NCBI GenBank assembly: GCA_947069175.1
Contig: CAMTDV010001633.1
Location: 57,828,102 to 57,892,101, forward strand
Source: Scalesia atractyloides
Taxonomy: Eukaryota; Streptophyta; Magnoliopsida; Asterales; Asteraceae
DNA length: 64,000 nucleotides
Direction: 5' to 3'
Part shown: positions 24,206 through 36,319 of the stretch, piece after piece
Layout of the letters: every line of letters starts with the position of its first letter
Numbering within the stretch: position 1 is the first letter of the stretch
The notes under the pieces: generated by a model
Seen by the model: only the letters and a program-made list of their open reading frames with translations
The model's database searches: none
Told to the model about the DNA's origin: nothing
Program-made: the position numbers and the translations under genes

Positions 24206-25856
24206 CTACACAACCTTTGCCAATGTCAAAAGATGAGTTGACTTCTGAAACTCAAAGAACATTTCAGCACCGAAATTGATATTGCAAGCCTTCAAATAAC
24301 TTGACCAATCAACAAAACCATATCTGAACCCTTTCCCATGTTTTTCCGATCTTGTCATCAAGTCCTTCATTTCACCGGAGAGGTTTTTAATCGTGACCTC
24401 TTTAAGATTGAAAGGCGTCAATCCCAATGCGGACGAGACTTCAAAACACAATATTGTATCAAGTTTTTAGAAACTATTAATATGTAATTGAGACACTTGA
24501 AATAAGTAAACAATAAAAAATGTTTGAAAACTTACAATTATGTTTTCTGCAATTTTTGTAAATTTAAAAAGCACTGTGCCAAAGTCTGGTGCTGTGTTAA
24601 CCCTTTGAACCCTCTCTTGCCTTTCAGAACTTTTGTTATCAGCCACTATCATTCTGCTACGAAGACTCCTCTTTGACTGAATATAATTAAAATAATTAGA
24701 ACATATTATTCATATATATTAATCAGAAAGTAACATAAATAAGTATTAAGTTTTACCTACATCTATTACTATGAAATATAAAACAGATTCATTTATGTTT
24801 GTCAATACCTGAACCTCATCTACTTTAACCTTACCTTTAACCTTCACAACACCAATACTAACATCTTCTGAGCTTCCTTCAAGATCTTCTTCCGACACAG
24901 CAGTCGCCAACTTTAATTCCATCTTTTTTTCCGCATCCGCAGTATTCTATAAATATAAAAAAACATAATACAAAAATCAGTCTAATAATAGACACTATTA
25001 AAGAAGTATATGTAATCTTTCATTGTCGTATAGCGTGTGTTCTAATACAACCACCTCAACTTTTTTTAAGAAAACTTATGTTCCCGTTTCCGGATCGAAA
25101 ACAGTAACATTAGAGCTATTTGAATCCAGCCTGGTAAAAATCAAGAAATACTCATTTTCTAAAGGGACTTCTTCCACCACCTTACGCCATCCCGCCTTGA
25201 AACAACCACTTTCCTTGCCTCCTTCCAGTTTTACCTTCCAACACCTGTCTCCAAAATACATTGTTGCTATACCACCTTTGAAATCTTTACCGTAGAACTC
25301 ATTTAAAAACTTATCTACCATTAGCTATAATAAAATTAAAAAAATTATTAGTACAGTATTTCACAATTTTAGAAGTTGTTTAAAATGAGCACTGAACTAA
25401 TATGTAGTAACTTACAGACATTCCAAGTTGGGTTTCAACATGCGCAGTAATATACGAGTTGTGACATACCAAATCTTTAAACCACGATACTTCAAATTTC
25501 AACTGCCCAATTGCTTTGATCAAAACTCCATCTTTGTATTTCAATTCATTATCTCTAAGTAACATGACCCATCCATCCGTAAATATCGGCCTATCATTTC
25601 TTTTCCTTATACATACCCTTCTCAAATAGTCGCCATCACGTATCTCTACTGTTTTAAAATAGGGGATCTTATCTCCCCACAAAACAGTTGCAAAATCTTC
25701 AGGTATCGTCTAACAAAGTAATAGCAAACATGTCAAACTATAACCTCAAATATTATATAACGTTACCATGTATTTTTAAAAAAAACATACCAGAAACACA
25801 GATTCTTCTTTATCAATAAAAGTGAGGAAGGAAGGAGCCATTATTGTCGGATCCAT
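24206..25856 (-). pseudogene. Two-domain B3 (REM-like) DNA-binding protein gene, copy 1
   Basis: Minus-strand exons are visible. Exon 1 is 25856-25791 (MDPTIMAPSFLTF..., donor GTATG). Exon 2 is 25709-25416 (98 codons, containing GWVMLLRDNELKYKDG, donor GTAAG). Exon 3 runs from 25324 (ending ...SNVTVFDPETGT). An acidic linker exon lies near 24954-24820, then a Lys/Arg-rich exon near 24675-24535. The last exon, ending with the stop at 24206, holds a second B3 domain (KHGKGFRYGFVDWSSYL, FFEF). The two B3 domains would bind DNA in the nucleus. A TAA closes exon 3, where copy 2 has a GAA codon, so this copy is probably a broken captured gene. The exon joins are partly inferred. Confidence 0.7.
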
Positions 25857-26569
25857 ATCTGCATAGAATCATTAACATACTTTAAAATCCAATCTTACAA
25901 CCCACAAGGATCCGAAAAGAACACATAAAAAAATTAAAACAGGGTATTAATCAATCGCAAACAATCCACATTTCATTTTTAGGGTTTCAAGTAATATAAA
26001 CCAACAAACAGTAAGAAACCGTTTAATAATCTGCTATGCCATCCGATCATAATCGTTTTAACGTTTTGAATGATTTAGGGTTTGATGATAAACGAGACAT
26101 AAACATAAATTAACTGTGATCGAAAAAGAAGTTAATAAATCCACATAGAAGACGAACGTTTGAAGTTCTGGTCATCATTATTTCATATTCATGACTATAC
26201 ATTATGATGATCTAACACATAAACTTCAAAAATCTTCAAAAAAATCAAGAAACGAGATGAATGTAATGTTACCGGATTTTGAAGTTCCCGTTGAACGTTT
26301 GTGCAGAGAGAAGTGCTGGATGACCGGAATCGTTGGTTGATAGAAAGGTAGCAGGGTTTTTGTGTTTTGGGAGGGAGAAGTGGGGACTGTGGTACGTATT
26401 GAAGAAGATTGTGAAGTGTTGCAAGCTTGTATCCGTTTAAAAGTGTTTTCTTTTTTTCCCAAAATATATAATTCCCTTAAAAATATTTTCTATTTTTGTT
26501 TTCCACAAATCTTGTATTGTTAATTTATAAGAAATCATTTTAAAAAAATCCATGTGAAATATTTTTTTC

Positions 26570-26614
26570 AAAACAACCCATAACCCGTGAAGGTTACGGT
26601 TATATAACCGAGAT
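26570..26614 (+). other. Degenerate Helitron 3' end of unit 1
   Basis: TAACCCGTGAAGGTTACGG followed by TTATATAACCGAGA parallels the functional-looking end at 30577-30608. The preceding ACAACCCAT words match too. It marks the junction between the two tandem units. Confidence 0.5.
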
Positions 26615-26837
26615 ATAAAGAGATATAATATGTTTTGGTAAGTTGGGCATTTTATTGAGTACATTCAAATGGTTTGAATTTTTTGTTATGTTGAAATGTG
26701 TTTTGTAGGTTTGTCCGAGTCGCACTTTCATGTTAATTGTTAAGATTTTATACTTAATAAATGCGTTAATGAACCATACAAAAAAGTATTGTGTAGCTTG
26801 GATCGAGTCGCATTAACATGTGACTTATTATGAAGAA

Positions 26838-26970
26838 TTATCAACTTTACTTGGGTCTGTCGATATTCAAGAGCAAAGACGGACTCAAACTATGAATTCT
26901 TTATAATGACGGTAAGCTTACTAATAAGACATCTAATATTGTCTACAAAGAAGTTTTTACTTACTTGTAA
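26838..26970 (+). pseudogene. Second helicase 3'-end remnant
   Basis: Aligns with the last ~40 codons of the helicase fragment (QLY-LGLS, KSKDGLKL, NKTSNIVYKEVFTYL, TAA at 26968-26970). It has a stop inside. The downstream non-coding sequence also matches that after 23757, which proves the duplication includes flanking DNA. Confidence 0.8.
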
Positions 26971-27395
26971 TTTGTATTAGTATTTCTTTGTGTATTTTTG
27001 TTTTTTTAAACAATCAAAAACATACCTTTTCATTCCATTACACATAAACGATATAGACTATTGTTTCATAGCATAACATATAAATCATTACACGATAAAC
27101 ATATGTTGTAGAGATAAGTAACCTAAAAAAGAATTCATACCAAAATTTGTCCTCTATTAAAGAGAACACCATTGTAATACTAAAGTTTCATACATCACAT
27201 GATTTTAGTTAATCTGTTCTTCCTAAAGGCAATAACTAACCACCCATCAAAAAGTTAACACACATGTACCTAACCATCAACCAAAAGGTGCTTAACCTAC
27301 AATTTTTTCTATCCAACCCAACCTTCAAAATCCTAAGCACTAAGACCACCACAAACTGTTTCAAATAACAACCACCGAAACCACTAATTCGAGTT

Positions 27396-29261
27396 TCATG
27401 CACGGGACCTTTTGTTTTTAACATGCTTTACAACTTTCGATAATATCAAGAGCTTTGTAGACTTCTTGAACTCAAAGAACATTTCGCCACCCTTGCTGAT
27501 GTCGCAACCCTTCAAATAAGTTGACCAGCCATGAAAACCATAACGGAAGCCTGTGCCATGTTTCTCCGATTTCGTCATCAATTTATTTAATTCACCTTTT
27601 TGGTTTTTAATCATGACTTCTATAAGGTTACTAGGAGACAGATCCAATTCACTTGACATGTCCGTTGGTAGTCGCTGGAAAACACAACCAAGTTGTATTA
27701 GGTATTTTATAAAATATTCATATGTAATTGAGATAGTTCAACTAACTAAACCAAAAAAATGGTAAAAAACTTACAATTCTCTCTTCAGCAATCTTGGTGA
27801 ATTTCATGACACCTGAATCAACCGCTGCTGGTGCATTAACCTTTCCAGATCTGCTACGAACAGTTTTCTTTGTCTGAACATTATTAAATAAATTTCAACA
27901 TATTTATACATATATATCAAACAGAAACTAACACAAATAAGTAATAACTTCTAAATACATCTATTACTAATAAAAAATAAAACAGAAAATGACGTACCTG
28001 ATATTCATTCTTAGTTATCATAACCTGTGCAGCATCTACCTTTCTCTTGCCTTTAATCTTTTCAATAAAACTTATAAGTATTTATACGTAAGAGTTTAAA
28101 AATAATCAATTCCTAAAAATAAAACATATAGAATATTTGAAGAACGAACAACTTGAACACTAACATCTTTAGAATTTCTTTTAAGTTCATATTCAGACAA
28201 AACTCCAACATCATTACCAGTAATAGCTTTGGACTACAAAAAATAGTTAGTGTTAACGTTAGTTAGAATAAATTTATGAATATATGAAACCTTGTAAATT
28301 CTGATCTCACTCTCGGCTTAACATGTGAAGGTCCAACAACATCCGCCAGCTTTGTTCCAAGTATCACATCACCATCAGTATTAGACTAGAAAATTTAAAA
28401 ACCATAAGACCATAATCAGTATAACAACATATTATCAAACAAATAAATCTAATATTTTCATTGTCGTATAACAAGTGATCTAAAACAACCACCTAAACCT
28501 TTTTCAAATAAACTTCTGTTAAGTTGTCTTGATCAAAAACAGAAACTTCAAAGGTTTTCGAATCAATGATGGTAAACACCAAGAAATATTACTTGTCAAA
28601 CGGGACCACCTCAACCACTTTACTCCATCCAGCTGTTAAACAAGAACATCCATCCATGGTGACATTCCAATTTCTGTCTCCAAAACAAACTTTCACCTTT
28701 CCACCGGTGAAGTTTTGACCGTAAAACTCATTCACAAATTTTGTTGGTATTAGCTACAAAATAAATTCAAAAAACTATTAATTCAGAATATAAAAAATGA
28801 AACAGGAGTTTAAAATGATTACCGAAGTAATACAGAATCACTTACACACATTCCACAATCACTCTTAATATGTGTTGTGATAAACGACTTGCCACATACA
28901 AGTTCTTTAAAACTAAAACTTCAAATTTACCGCATCTTTGAATTTTAATCCATGTTCCCTGATCAACATCATCCAGCCTTCAGTAATTACATGTTCTCCA
29001 TTTATTCTCTTAATTTGTACCATTCTCAAACCATCACCATCGCGTATTTGTACTATTTTTTTTATACGGGACTTTATCTCTCCACACCAAATTTGCAAAG
29101 TCATTAGGTATTATCTAACAATGTGATAGCCAACATGTCAAATTAAAACATCAATTATTCATATAACATAACCATGTAATGAAAAAAAATCATAACATAA
29201 ACCCCGGCTCCTCATCAGCAATAATCTCTATGAATGAAGGACCGATTTTGGTTGGATCCAT
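27396..29261 (-). pseudogene. Two-domain B3 gene, copy 2 (degraded)
   Basis: Same exon order as copy 1. ATG at 29261-29259 (MDPTKIGPSFIEI), but the exon-1 donor reads TT where copy 1 has GT. Exon 2 (about 29115-28860) has frame breaks around GWMMLIREHGLKFKD. An exon-3 equivalent lies at about 28755-28490, ending in SVFDQDNLTEVYLKKV. Several small linker exons follow. The C-terminal B3 domain is at 27659-27396 (KHGTGFRYGFHGWSTYL, MFFEF). The two copies have diverged substantially, so the duplication is not recent or relaxed selection has been strong. No intact product is expected. Confidence 0.65.
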
Positions 29262-30576
29262 ATCTGCACAGAATCTTATTTCATTCAGAAAATAATAAAA
29301 AAGTTCAAATCCATTTTTACAACTAACAATGATCCAAAAATTGCACATAAACAGATTAACCAAAACAGGGCACTAATGAAGAGCAAACAATCGAAATCTC
29401 TGATTTATTGTTCCAAGTAATCAAATTCAACAATGACAAACAAAAACATTAATAGTCTGCTATATAATCTGAAGATAAGCCCTTTCATCGTTATTAGCAT
29501 TTTAGGGTTTCATGAAAAACAATTCTACAAATCAACACAAAACATAAACAATTGAAGTAAACTTGTATTTTCCGGTCATTATTCTTTCGTTTTTGTACAT
29601 GAAGGCTAACATTACCAAACAATTAAACTACGAAATATTGAAAAACACAAGAAATCAGTTCAAAGAAAAGATACCTAATGTAGGAAACATACCTGATGAA
29701 TGTTAATGTATAACCGTCGCCGGATCTTAAGCCTTGACGAAGTCAGCGTCGTGTGCTTGAATGTTCGCCGATTGTTTGATTTTGGTAGCAGTGAGTGTGT
29801 GTTTGAGAGTGTTGAACGAGTGTGTGTTTGAGAGTGTTGACCTGTTAAGTGTGAACTGAGTACTTTGGGAAGTGTTTGTTTTGAGTTTTGAGAGTGTTTA
29901 AGGCATCAGTTTGTACAATTGGATCACCCAAACAAATAAAACCCACCCACATATATAATATGTTACTTTTATAATTATTTTTTTACCTTTCCCTAAAAAG
30001 TTTAATATTTAATTTATAAGATATCATATAAATAAAGTTTCTTTTCCAAATATATAACTCATGACTATTTTTACTTTAAAAGTGCTCTACTATGTTTGTA
30101 TTAAAAAATATAGTCCATCTTTTAAATAATAATAAAAATTCTTTTATTGCTATAGATTTTTTTAACACAACCCATATCCCGTAAAGCTTACGTGTCTATA
30201 AACACACTTGAAATCATACATTTTTGTTATGTAATGAAAATTCATTGCGTGATTTAGTTTATATGTTTTAAATTGAATTTCTTTACTTTTTTCTTTTTTT
30301 TGTGTTACATATATATTGTTGTTGGTTGGGTCTATCTGATGAGAAAATCGTTTTCATATTGTTTTATCTTGAAATTTATATTAAAAATATATGACATATG
30401 AATATATCTCGCTCCCCAAATCACTTGAAGCTATGATCAAAGTTGATTTTTGTCACTCAAGCGCAGTTTACATCTCTGCCTCGACACGTCAATATAGATT
30501 TTTGATAGATAATGTTAGCCGTGTAACACGCTATAAAAAAATTCTTTTATATATATAAGTTTTTTAACACAACTCA

Positions 30577-30608
30577 TAACCCGTGTAACACACGGACATA
30601 TAACCTAG
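30577..30608 (+). other. Helitron 3' terminus
   Basis: An imperfect stem CCGTGTAACACACGG, a short A/T spacer, then CTAG and a host T, matching the CTRR-T rule for Helitrons. Confidence 0.7.
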
Positions 30609-30622
30609 TATATATATATATA

Positions 30623-30661
30623 CTAAACCATAAAATGTTTATGCTTTTATTTTGTCAAATT
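30623..30661 (+). other. 39-bp helicase fragment beyond the Helitron end
   Basis: CTAAACCATAAAATGTTTA and the next 20 bases repeat the start of the block at 23146-23184 with two differences, again preceded by a TA repeat. It looks like the truncated beginning of a third tandem unit, after which LTR sequence resumes. Confidence 0.6.
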
Positions 30662-31740
30662 CCTAAAATAACCAATTCATGGTTAAGTATTATGAACTAA
30701 GACTAAACTGCCTCGTTCCTAAATTCCTCGTTCAACAGAACTCATTGTCGAAACAGGGATTTAAAGAGCTATATTTTCATAATTGCCAACTTCGCACAAA
30801 ATGGATTGTCACTTCGCACGAAGTGCATAATCACTTCGCCCAAGTGGCATCTTCCCGTTTACCCTTTTTCGTGTTTTTATGCTTTCGAATCTGAATCTTT
30901 TGCCAAACTCAGAATATTCACACACCTTTGTTTACCCCATGTAGGGTAACTTCAGTGTTTATCACTTCAACTCATCAACTCTCGGATTGCTAGGAAAGCT
31001 TGCAAAACCGTGAGTATACTCGACCCCTTTTTCTATTTTCACACTTTTGGGGTGTAATACGTGTAATCTATCAAAACGCACACTTACACTTATAAACATG
31101 CTTATGAACAAACAATCCAATATGCATACTTTATACGATATGCTTAAACAAATACATGATACTTGATGCTTTATACTTGTCATTAACTTCGTACGAGCCT
31201 CCCTTAACATGTATAGCGCTATAGGACTAACGCACCGCTCGTATTCTTGAGGTCATGTTAAGTAAATAAAACGGTCTTTTCATTGCTATGATTAGATTAC
31301 GCTAGCGAGAAACTTTGGGTTGAAAAATATGGTTGCATGATAGTATTGACATGTTAAGTTCTAGTATTCGAATTTTGCCATGTGGATTGTTTAAACTCTT
31401 ATACTTATGTTAGTACTTAAAACTTGTATGCTCGCCAATACCTTTGTATTGAACTATACTTTAACGCGTATTGCAAGCTTATGATGATCATGAGGATGCA
31501 TGGAATCTAGTAGGGGGAACTAGAAACCCCCTTTTAGTTAGACTTATGTTGCACTTTGTATTTGGATTCCAGTGTTGTACTTTGAACATGTTGTATTTTG
31601 TTTCCAAAGCTATGTACTTGAAGTTTAGAAATGAAATTAAAAATGTTGTTGTTTAATTACTAGTCACAAACTAGTGTTATGAAGTCTTGAGCAATCTATT
31701 TCGTCCGCCCCGATGATTCCGCCATCGGTTGGGCGTGACA
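30662..31740 (+). repeat. 3' LTR, right part
   Basis: Contains the second ACTTCGCACGAAGT triplet (30789-30845), GAGTATACTCGACCCCTTTT near 31012, a module related to the tandem repeat at 7101-7516, the 70-bp block matching the 5' LTR remnant, and the end GCCATCGGTTGGGCGTGACA. This ending is shared with the element at 2408-10130. Confidence 0.75.
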
Positions 31741-32320
31741 GATGTTGTTCGGTAGCGTATGATAGTAATATGGTGTCAGTTTATCAGAAATAAAAACAAT
31801 AAAAAAATACAGGTGCCGGTACCGATGTTTGGTCAGTTTTGGTTTGGTTCACTACGGCAGTGGTAAGGAATTCGTTATTAAAAAGTAAACCATAAAAATG
31901 AATACATGTACAAATACCATGTTGATCAGTACGATATGGTAACGATACGGTATCAGTTTATCGAAAGCGAAATCAATTAAATAAATAAATACCGCTATCG
32001 ATATACATATGTATATATATTGTTTGGTCTCGGTTTGGTTTGGTTTGGTTTGATAGTGATACAATATCCGTTTTCTATAAATTTATATCGTGATAGTTTG
32101 AAAAAATATAAACATAGAACGTATTTTTTAGAAAAAATATCAAATACATGATGAATAAAATACTATAAAAATTAAATCAGTTACTTAAAAAAACATATTC
32201 ACTGTTCATAGCACTTTATATCATATGGTAAATAAAATATTATAAAAAAATAAAACTATTATTAAAAGTTCATTCACTATTCATACCCACTTTTAAAATA
32301 TATATACCGGGGTTTCTTAA
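31741..32320. repeat. Diverged repeat with GGTACCGATGTTGTTCGGT core
   Basis: Units of roughly 190 bp repeat a scheme of ATGTTGTTCGGT, a GATACGGT word, TCAGTTTATCAG and runs of AAATAAATACC. Related units occur at 17200-17345, 35250-35850 and 39570-39830. The chromovirus, another insertion and a Helitron seem to have landed in one older array. No gene. Confidence 0.5.
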
Positions 32321-32325
32321 GTGGT

Positions 32326-35100
32326 GCGTTGCGGCAAAAGAAGCAAATGATAATGTAAAACAAACGTTGTTTAAAATGAAGGTTGTTTAGAAAGCCAAAT
32401 CGTCATAATCGGTTCAGTAAATTGGCTCAGTTATTAACGAACGTAAGTTATTGCAAATATATGAAATTAAATGATAAAGGAAATATGATTTAAGAAAAAA
32501 GAAAAAAATTAATTTAAAGAATATAAAATAAATTATTAAAATATGAAGAACCATGTATTATTCATAGCCCTTCACCGAAAGGATTGGTAAAGTTTGAAGC
32601 GAAAAAAGTAGAGAAAAATGAATGTTCTCATATGCTAAAACAGAACATAAAACAAGAGAAAAGATCAAATAGGAAGGTTGTTTTGGGTGAGAAGGGTAGG
32701 AAGCAATAGTACACTGACACGTGGAAAACAAGAAATAAACATACGAAGGGAATTTTAGTCACAACAAAAACTAGTCTTGCATCACCCCATAAACCCTCGT
32801 TCCCCATAATTCATAACGTTTACTCCTTTTCTTTGTCTGTTTTCCTCTCCTCCTCAACACAACCAAAACCCTAAATCTAGCCTCTGCTACATCAAACCAC
32901 CATGACCGGGCAAAGCGAAATTGAAGAAGAACACGATCAAAGAAATTCAGGCGACAGTTAGACTCCGCCACCACCAACAGAGGCGACGAAAAGCCCGGAG
33001 TTTGCGATCCGACATCAAAACGATTCAGATTCAAAACGATGCAAGATCACCGCACAGGACATCAAAACGATGACCAAATTGCGTTTTACGTTTACGGAGT
33101 TAGCTTGGCACCATGACCGAATTGCGTTTTACGGAATAATGGTTGCGTTTTACGTTTTATGGAGTTAGCTTGGCGCCGACATCAAAATGATGCAGATTCA
33201 AAAATGATCGGATTGCGTTTTATGGAATTAGCTTGGCACCATGGCCTGATTGCGTTTTATGGACATCAAAATGATGCAAATTGAAAACGATGCAAGATCA
33301 CCGCACCGGACATCAAAACGACGCCCAGATTGCGTTTTACGTTTTATGGAGTTAGCTAGCTTGGCACCATGGCTGTATTGCGTTTTAGGGAATAACGGAT
33401 TGATACTTGATCACTGAACGCAGGTGTTGCTTCTTTGGATTTGGGAAGAATATGGGATACAAGGTGTGTTACCGGCTGCGATAATTTGGATATTAGGATT
33501 GTTATTTTTGCTGCACAGTGTGTTTTATAATATTTGTTTCACCCATTAACCTTTTCCCATTTTGTTTTATGATACTGATTCAATGATTTTTTTATCCATT
33601 GTTTTTCTGATTCAAAATATATTGTAATCCGTACATAGTGTTTTAGATATAAAATACATATTTGAATCATAAGTATGTTTTGTTAGCTATACAAATATCA
33701 GATGTAAATTACATAATATTTTTTATCAGATTCATTACGTTTTAGTCCATTGCGTTTTAGAAATAACACATTTTTTTGTGTTTTTAGTCCATTGCGTTTT
33801 ACGAAAACATATTTTTTGTGCTTTTAATCCATTGCGTTTTAGGAAAAACACATTTTTTTGTGTTTTTTAGTCCATTGCGTTTTACAAAATAATGAAAAAA
33901 CTTAGTTTTTATCCTTTGCGTTTTATAAAAGAATGAAAAACAAACTTTTTGGGTGTTTTTTGTCCCTTGCGTTTTACAAATTATTGAAAAAAACTGTTTT
34001 TTATCCATTGCGTTTTACAAAAGAATGAAAAAAACATATTTTTATATGTTTTTTGTCCATTACGTTTTACAAAAAAATGAAAAAACAGAGTTTTTTGTCC
34101 ATTGCGTTTTACAAAAGACACGTTTCTTTTGTGATTTTAGTCCATTGCGTTTTAGAAAGTACACTTTCTTTTATATTTTTATCATGGTTTGTTGAACTTG
34201 ATGTCCCAAAATGGTAAACCACTTGTCCCACATAGGTGTGGAGACAAAGTATAAGGTTATTTGTAAGGTGAAACATTTGCCTAACCAACATAACTTTATG
34301 ACATGTTTTACCATAAGTCCTACGCGCAGGGGGTGCAAATTGGAACCGGAATTTAGTCGAACTCATGTGCACCCGCACGTCCTGCGGACACGAATGCAGT
34401 TCTGAAAACCCAAGCCCGTGTGTTGCTACTTTTTGCGCTGCGTTTTTTAACTGTTGCGTCTTACAGATCACTGCGGTTTTTTTTGTTTTTGCGTTTTAAA
34501 GATCACTTACATATCGCTGGTTTGATTGTAGACTGTTTTGGTTCGCTGTGTTTTTAACTATCTTTTTTTGGGCTTTTTTTCATTGCGTTTTACGCAACTG
34601 GGTTTTCGAAAATTATTTTTTCGAAATATAGCAATAGCATACTCGTTTTAAAGATAAAAAAACGCTCGTTTTTTGGTGCAATTTTTATAAAAAAATAATG
34701 TCGCATGAAAGAGTTATTAACGTTTAAAAATGAGGGGGAATTGGAGGAGAGAGAAACTATTACCTTGGATTGACTAGAATGCCCCTACAAAAACTCACGC
34801 GCCTCCTCTTTTTGATTCAATTTAATTCATTTAATCTTAACCCTTGATTACTATATGGATGGACAAGATTACTTCATATCCTTCCTAGTGATAGAAAGTT
34901 CTTATTGTATCCTAACCCCATAAAACAAATATGAAAAGATTGGAAAAGATTGGAAAAACAAAACTAAAAGAACTTGTAAAAAATGTAGTAAAAAATAGAC
35001 ATAATAAAAGAATATTAGAAAACTTAAAATAAATATATAAAATTGGATAAACACAAAAAATAGCTTCAATCATTTAAGGGAATATGGCAAGAGCACTATT
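32326..35100. repeat. Element or insertion rich in ATTGCGTTTTAC words
   Basis: No confirmed gene. Around 32790-32960 the plus strand looks like a leader (CT-rich, CCCTAAATC) and short first exon: an ATG at 32902 encodes about 19 residues before a stop, perhaps a captured gene piece. From 33040 to 34600 the word TTGCGTTTTAC recurs more than twenty times. A block near 34200-34250 contains GTCCCACATAGGTGTGG, a string common in plant retroelement leaders. Element ends are not identified. Confidence 0.4.
33745..34170. repeat. ~10-copy degenerate tandem array, unit 40-52 bp
   Basis: Each unit starts TCCATTGCGTTTTA, followed by A/T-rich sequence with GAATGAAAAAA or CACATTTTTTTGTG. The small open frames on both strands here are consequences of the repeat. 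Confidence 0.75.
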
Positions 35101-36319
35101 CATGCCCCTTCACAGTTAATTTATATAGGTTGTTTTGCGGCAGTACGTTATCGCGAGCATTCAATTAATAACGGTTAGGTTCGTTACAGAACCGGTATGT
35201 ATATGTACTCGATTTAGAAATCAACACATGTTTTACATGGACGAGAACGAAAAAAAACGAACACCAATACCGACAACGATGTTGTCTGAACGGTGTCGAT
35301 CAGTTCAAATCATCACGGTAGTAGTAATGATATAATCACAGACAGAATTGTATAAACGAAAACTATCGAAACGGAAACCATAAAAATGATTAGAGGTACA
35401 TGTACCAATGTTCTTCGATAGTATACATCAGTTTATCAAAAGAAACAACAACAAAATAAGTAGCGTACTGATACCGATGTTGTTTGGTCGGTTTCAGTTT
35501 GGTTAACTACGATAGCAACACAAAATTCATTACCAAACAGAAACTACACAAATGAGTACGTGTACAAACACGATGTTGTTCGGCACGGTATAGTAGCGAT
35601 ACGATGTCAGTTTATTGAAAACAAAAACAACAAAAATAAATACCGGTTTATCAAAAACAAAAACAATATAAATAAATACCGGTAACGATACATATATTAT
35701 TAGGTCGGTTTCGGTTTTTTTTGGTACAATGACGGGAAAATATTCGTTTTAATAAAAATTGTAATGCAATGTTGAAAAAGAAAAACAGTCGATTTCAATT
35801 CGGTTTAGTACGATAATAGCACATTATCCATTATCGCAATGTTGAAAAAATAAAGATAGAACGCAAGTTATTAGGAAAATAATCAAAATATATGATAAAT
35901 AAAATATATAATAAAATTGAAACAATCATCAAAAAATCAAAAACACTTTCTATGAGCACTTTGTTTTAACTATATATTGTAAATAAAATACTATAAGAAA
36001 AAACTAAAACAACTATTTTCAAACTTAAAACACTATTCATGATAAAAAAACCTGAATTTATACCGATATGTACATACATGTAAGCACGTAAAAAAGATTA
36101 AAGGGTTATAAGTGGAAATATTAAATGGTAAAGGTTAAAAATTAAAATAAACAAAACATTATAAAAAGAAAAAAAATTGACCAATGGCATGCTACCATGC
36201 AGCAGCCTGCCACTTAGATTTTAGAAAGTTAAAGGGTTATAAATAGAAATATTAAATGACAAAGGTTAAAAATTAAAATATACAAAAACATTATAAAAAA
36301 ACAAACTGTTTTAACTATA
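35101..36319. repeat. Diverged GGTACCGATGTTG repeat array and AT-rich flank
   Basis: Continues the repeat family of 31741-32320. Near 35968-36060 a stretch GTTTTAACTATATATTGTAA and its continuation resembles the two flanks of the following Helitron. It therefore supplies an approximate empty site. No gene. Confidence 0.45.

Larger units (their letters stand above)
23127..30608 (+). mobile_element. Tandem Helitron-derived block with captured B3 genes
   Basis: The block starts within the PIF1-type helicase C terminus (23146-23757) and ends with a stem-loop CCGTGTAACACACGG followed by CTAG (30605-30608) next to T, a Helitron 3' end. A second helicase 3' end (26838-26970) and a second B3 gene copy follow the first, so the block is a head-to-tail duplication with a unit of about 3.2-3.4 kb. 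Two more degenerate stem-loop ends lie near 26570-26614 and 30161-30205. No Rep domain and no 5' TC end are visible, so it is 5'-truncated and not autonomous. Confidence 0.75.
17359..31740 (+). mobile_element. Decayed Tekay-type chromovirus with nested MITE and Helitron block
   Basis: Gag, protease remnant, reverse transcriptase, RNase H, integrase and a C-terminal chromo-like tail follow one another on the plus strand, the Ty3/gypsy order. The 3' LTR begins at 22305 and ends CGTGACA at 31740, interrupted by a Helitron-derived block. At the 5' side only a 70-bp piece of LTR (17359-17428) remains, matching 31406-31475 with two differences. The rest of the LTR and the primer binding site are deleted. 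Many frameshifts and stops make the copy non-functional. Confidence 0.85.

Noticed and set aside
24206..29261. B3 copies considered as functional host genes
   Set aside because: They sit between Helitron helicase remnants and a Helitron 3' end, and each carries a disabling stop or splice-site loss.
33953..34471. Open frames on both strands across the ATTGCGTTTTAC array
   Set aside because: Produced by tandem repetition; no domain and no conserved start.
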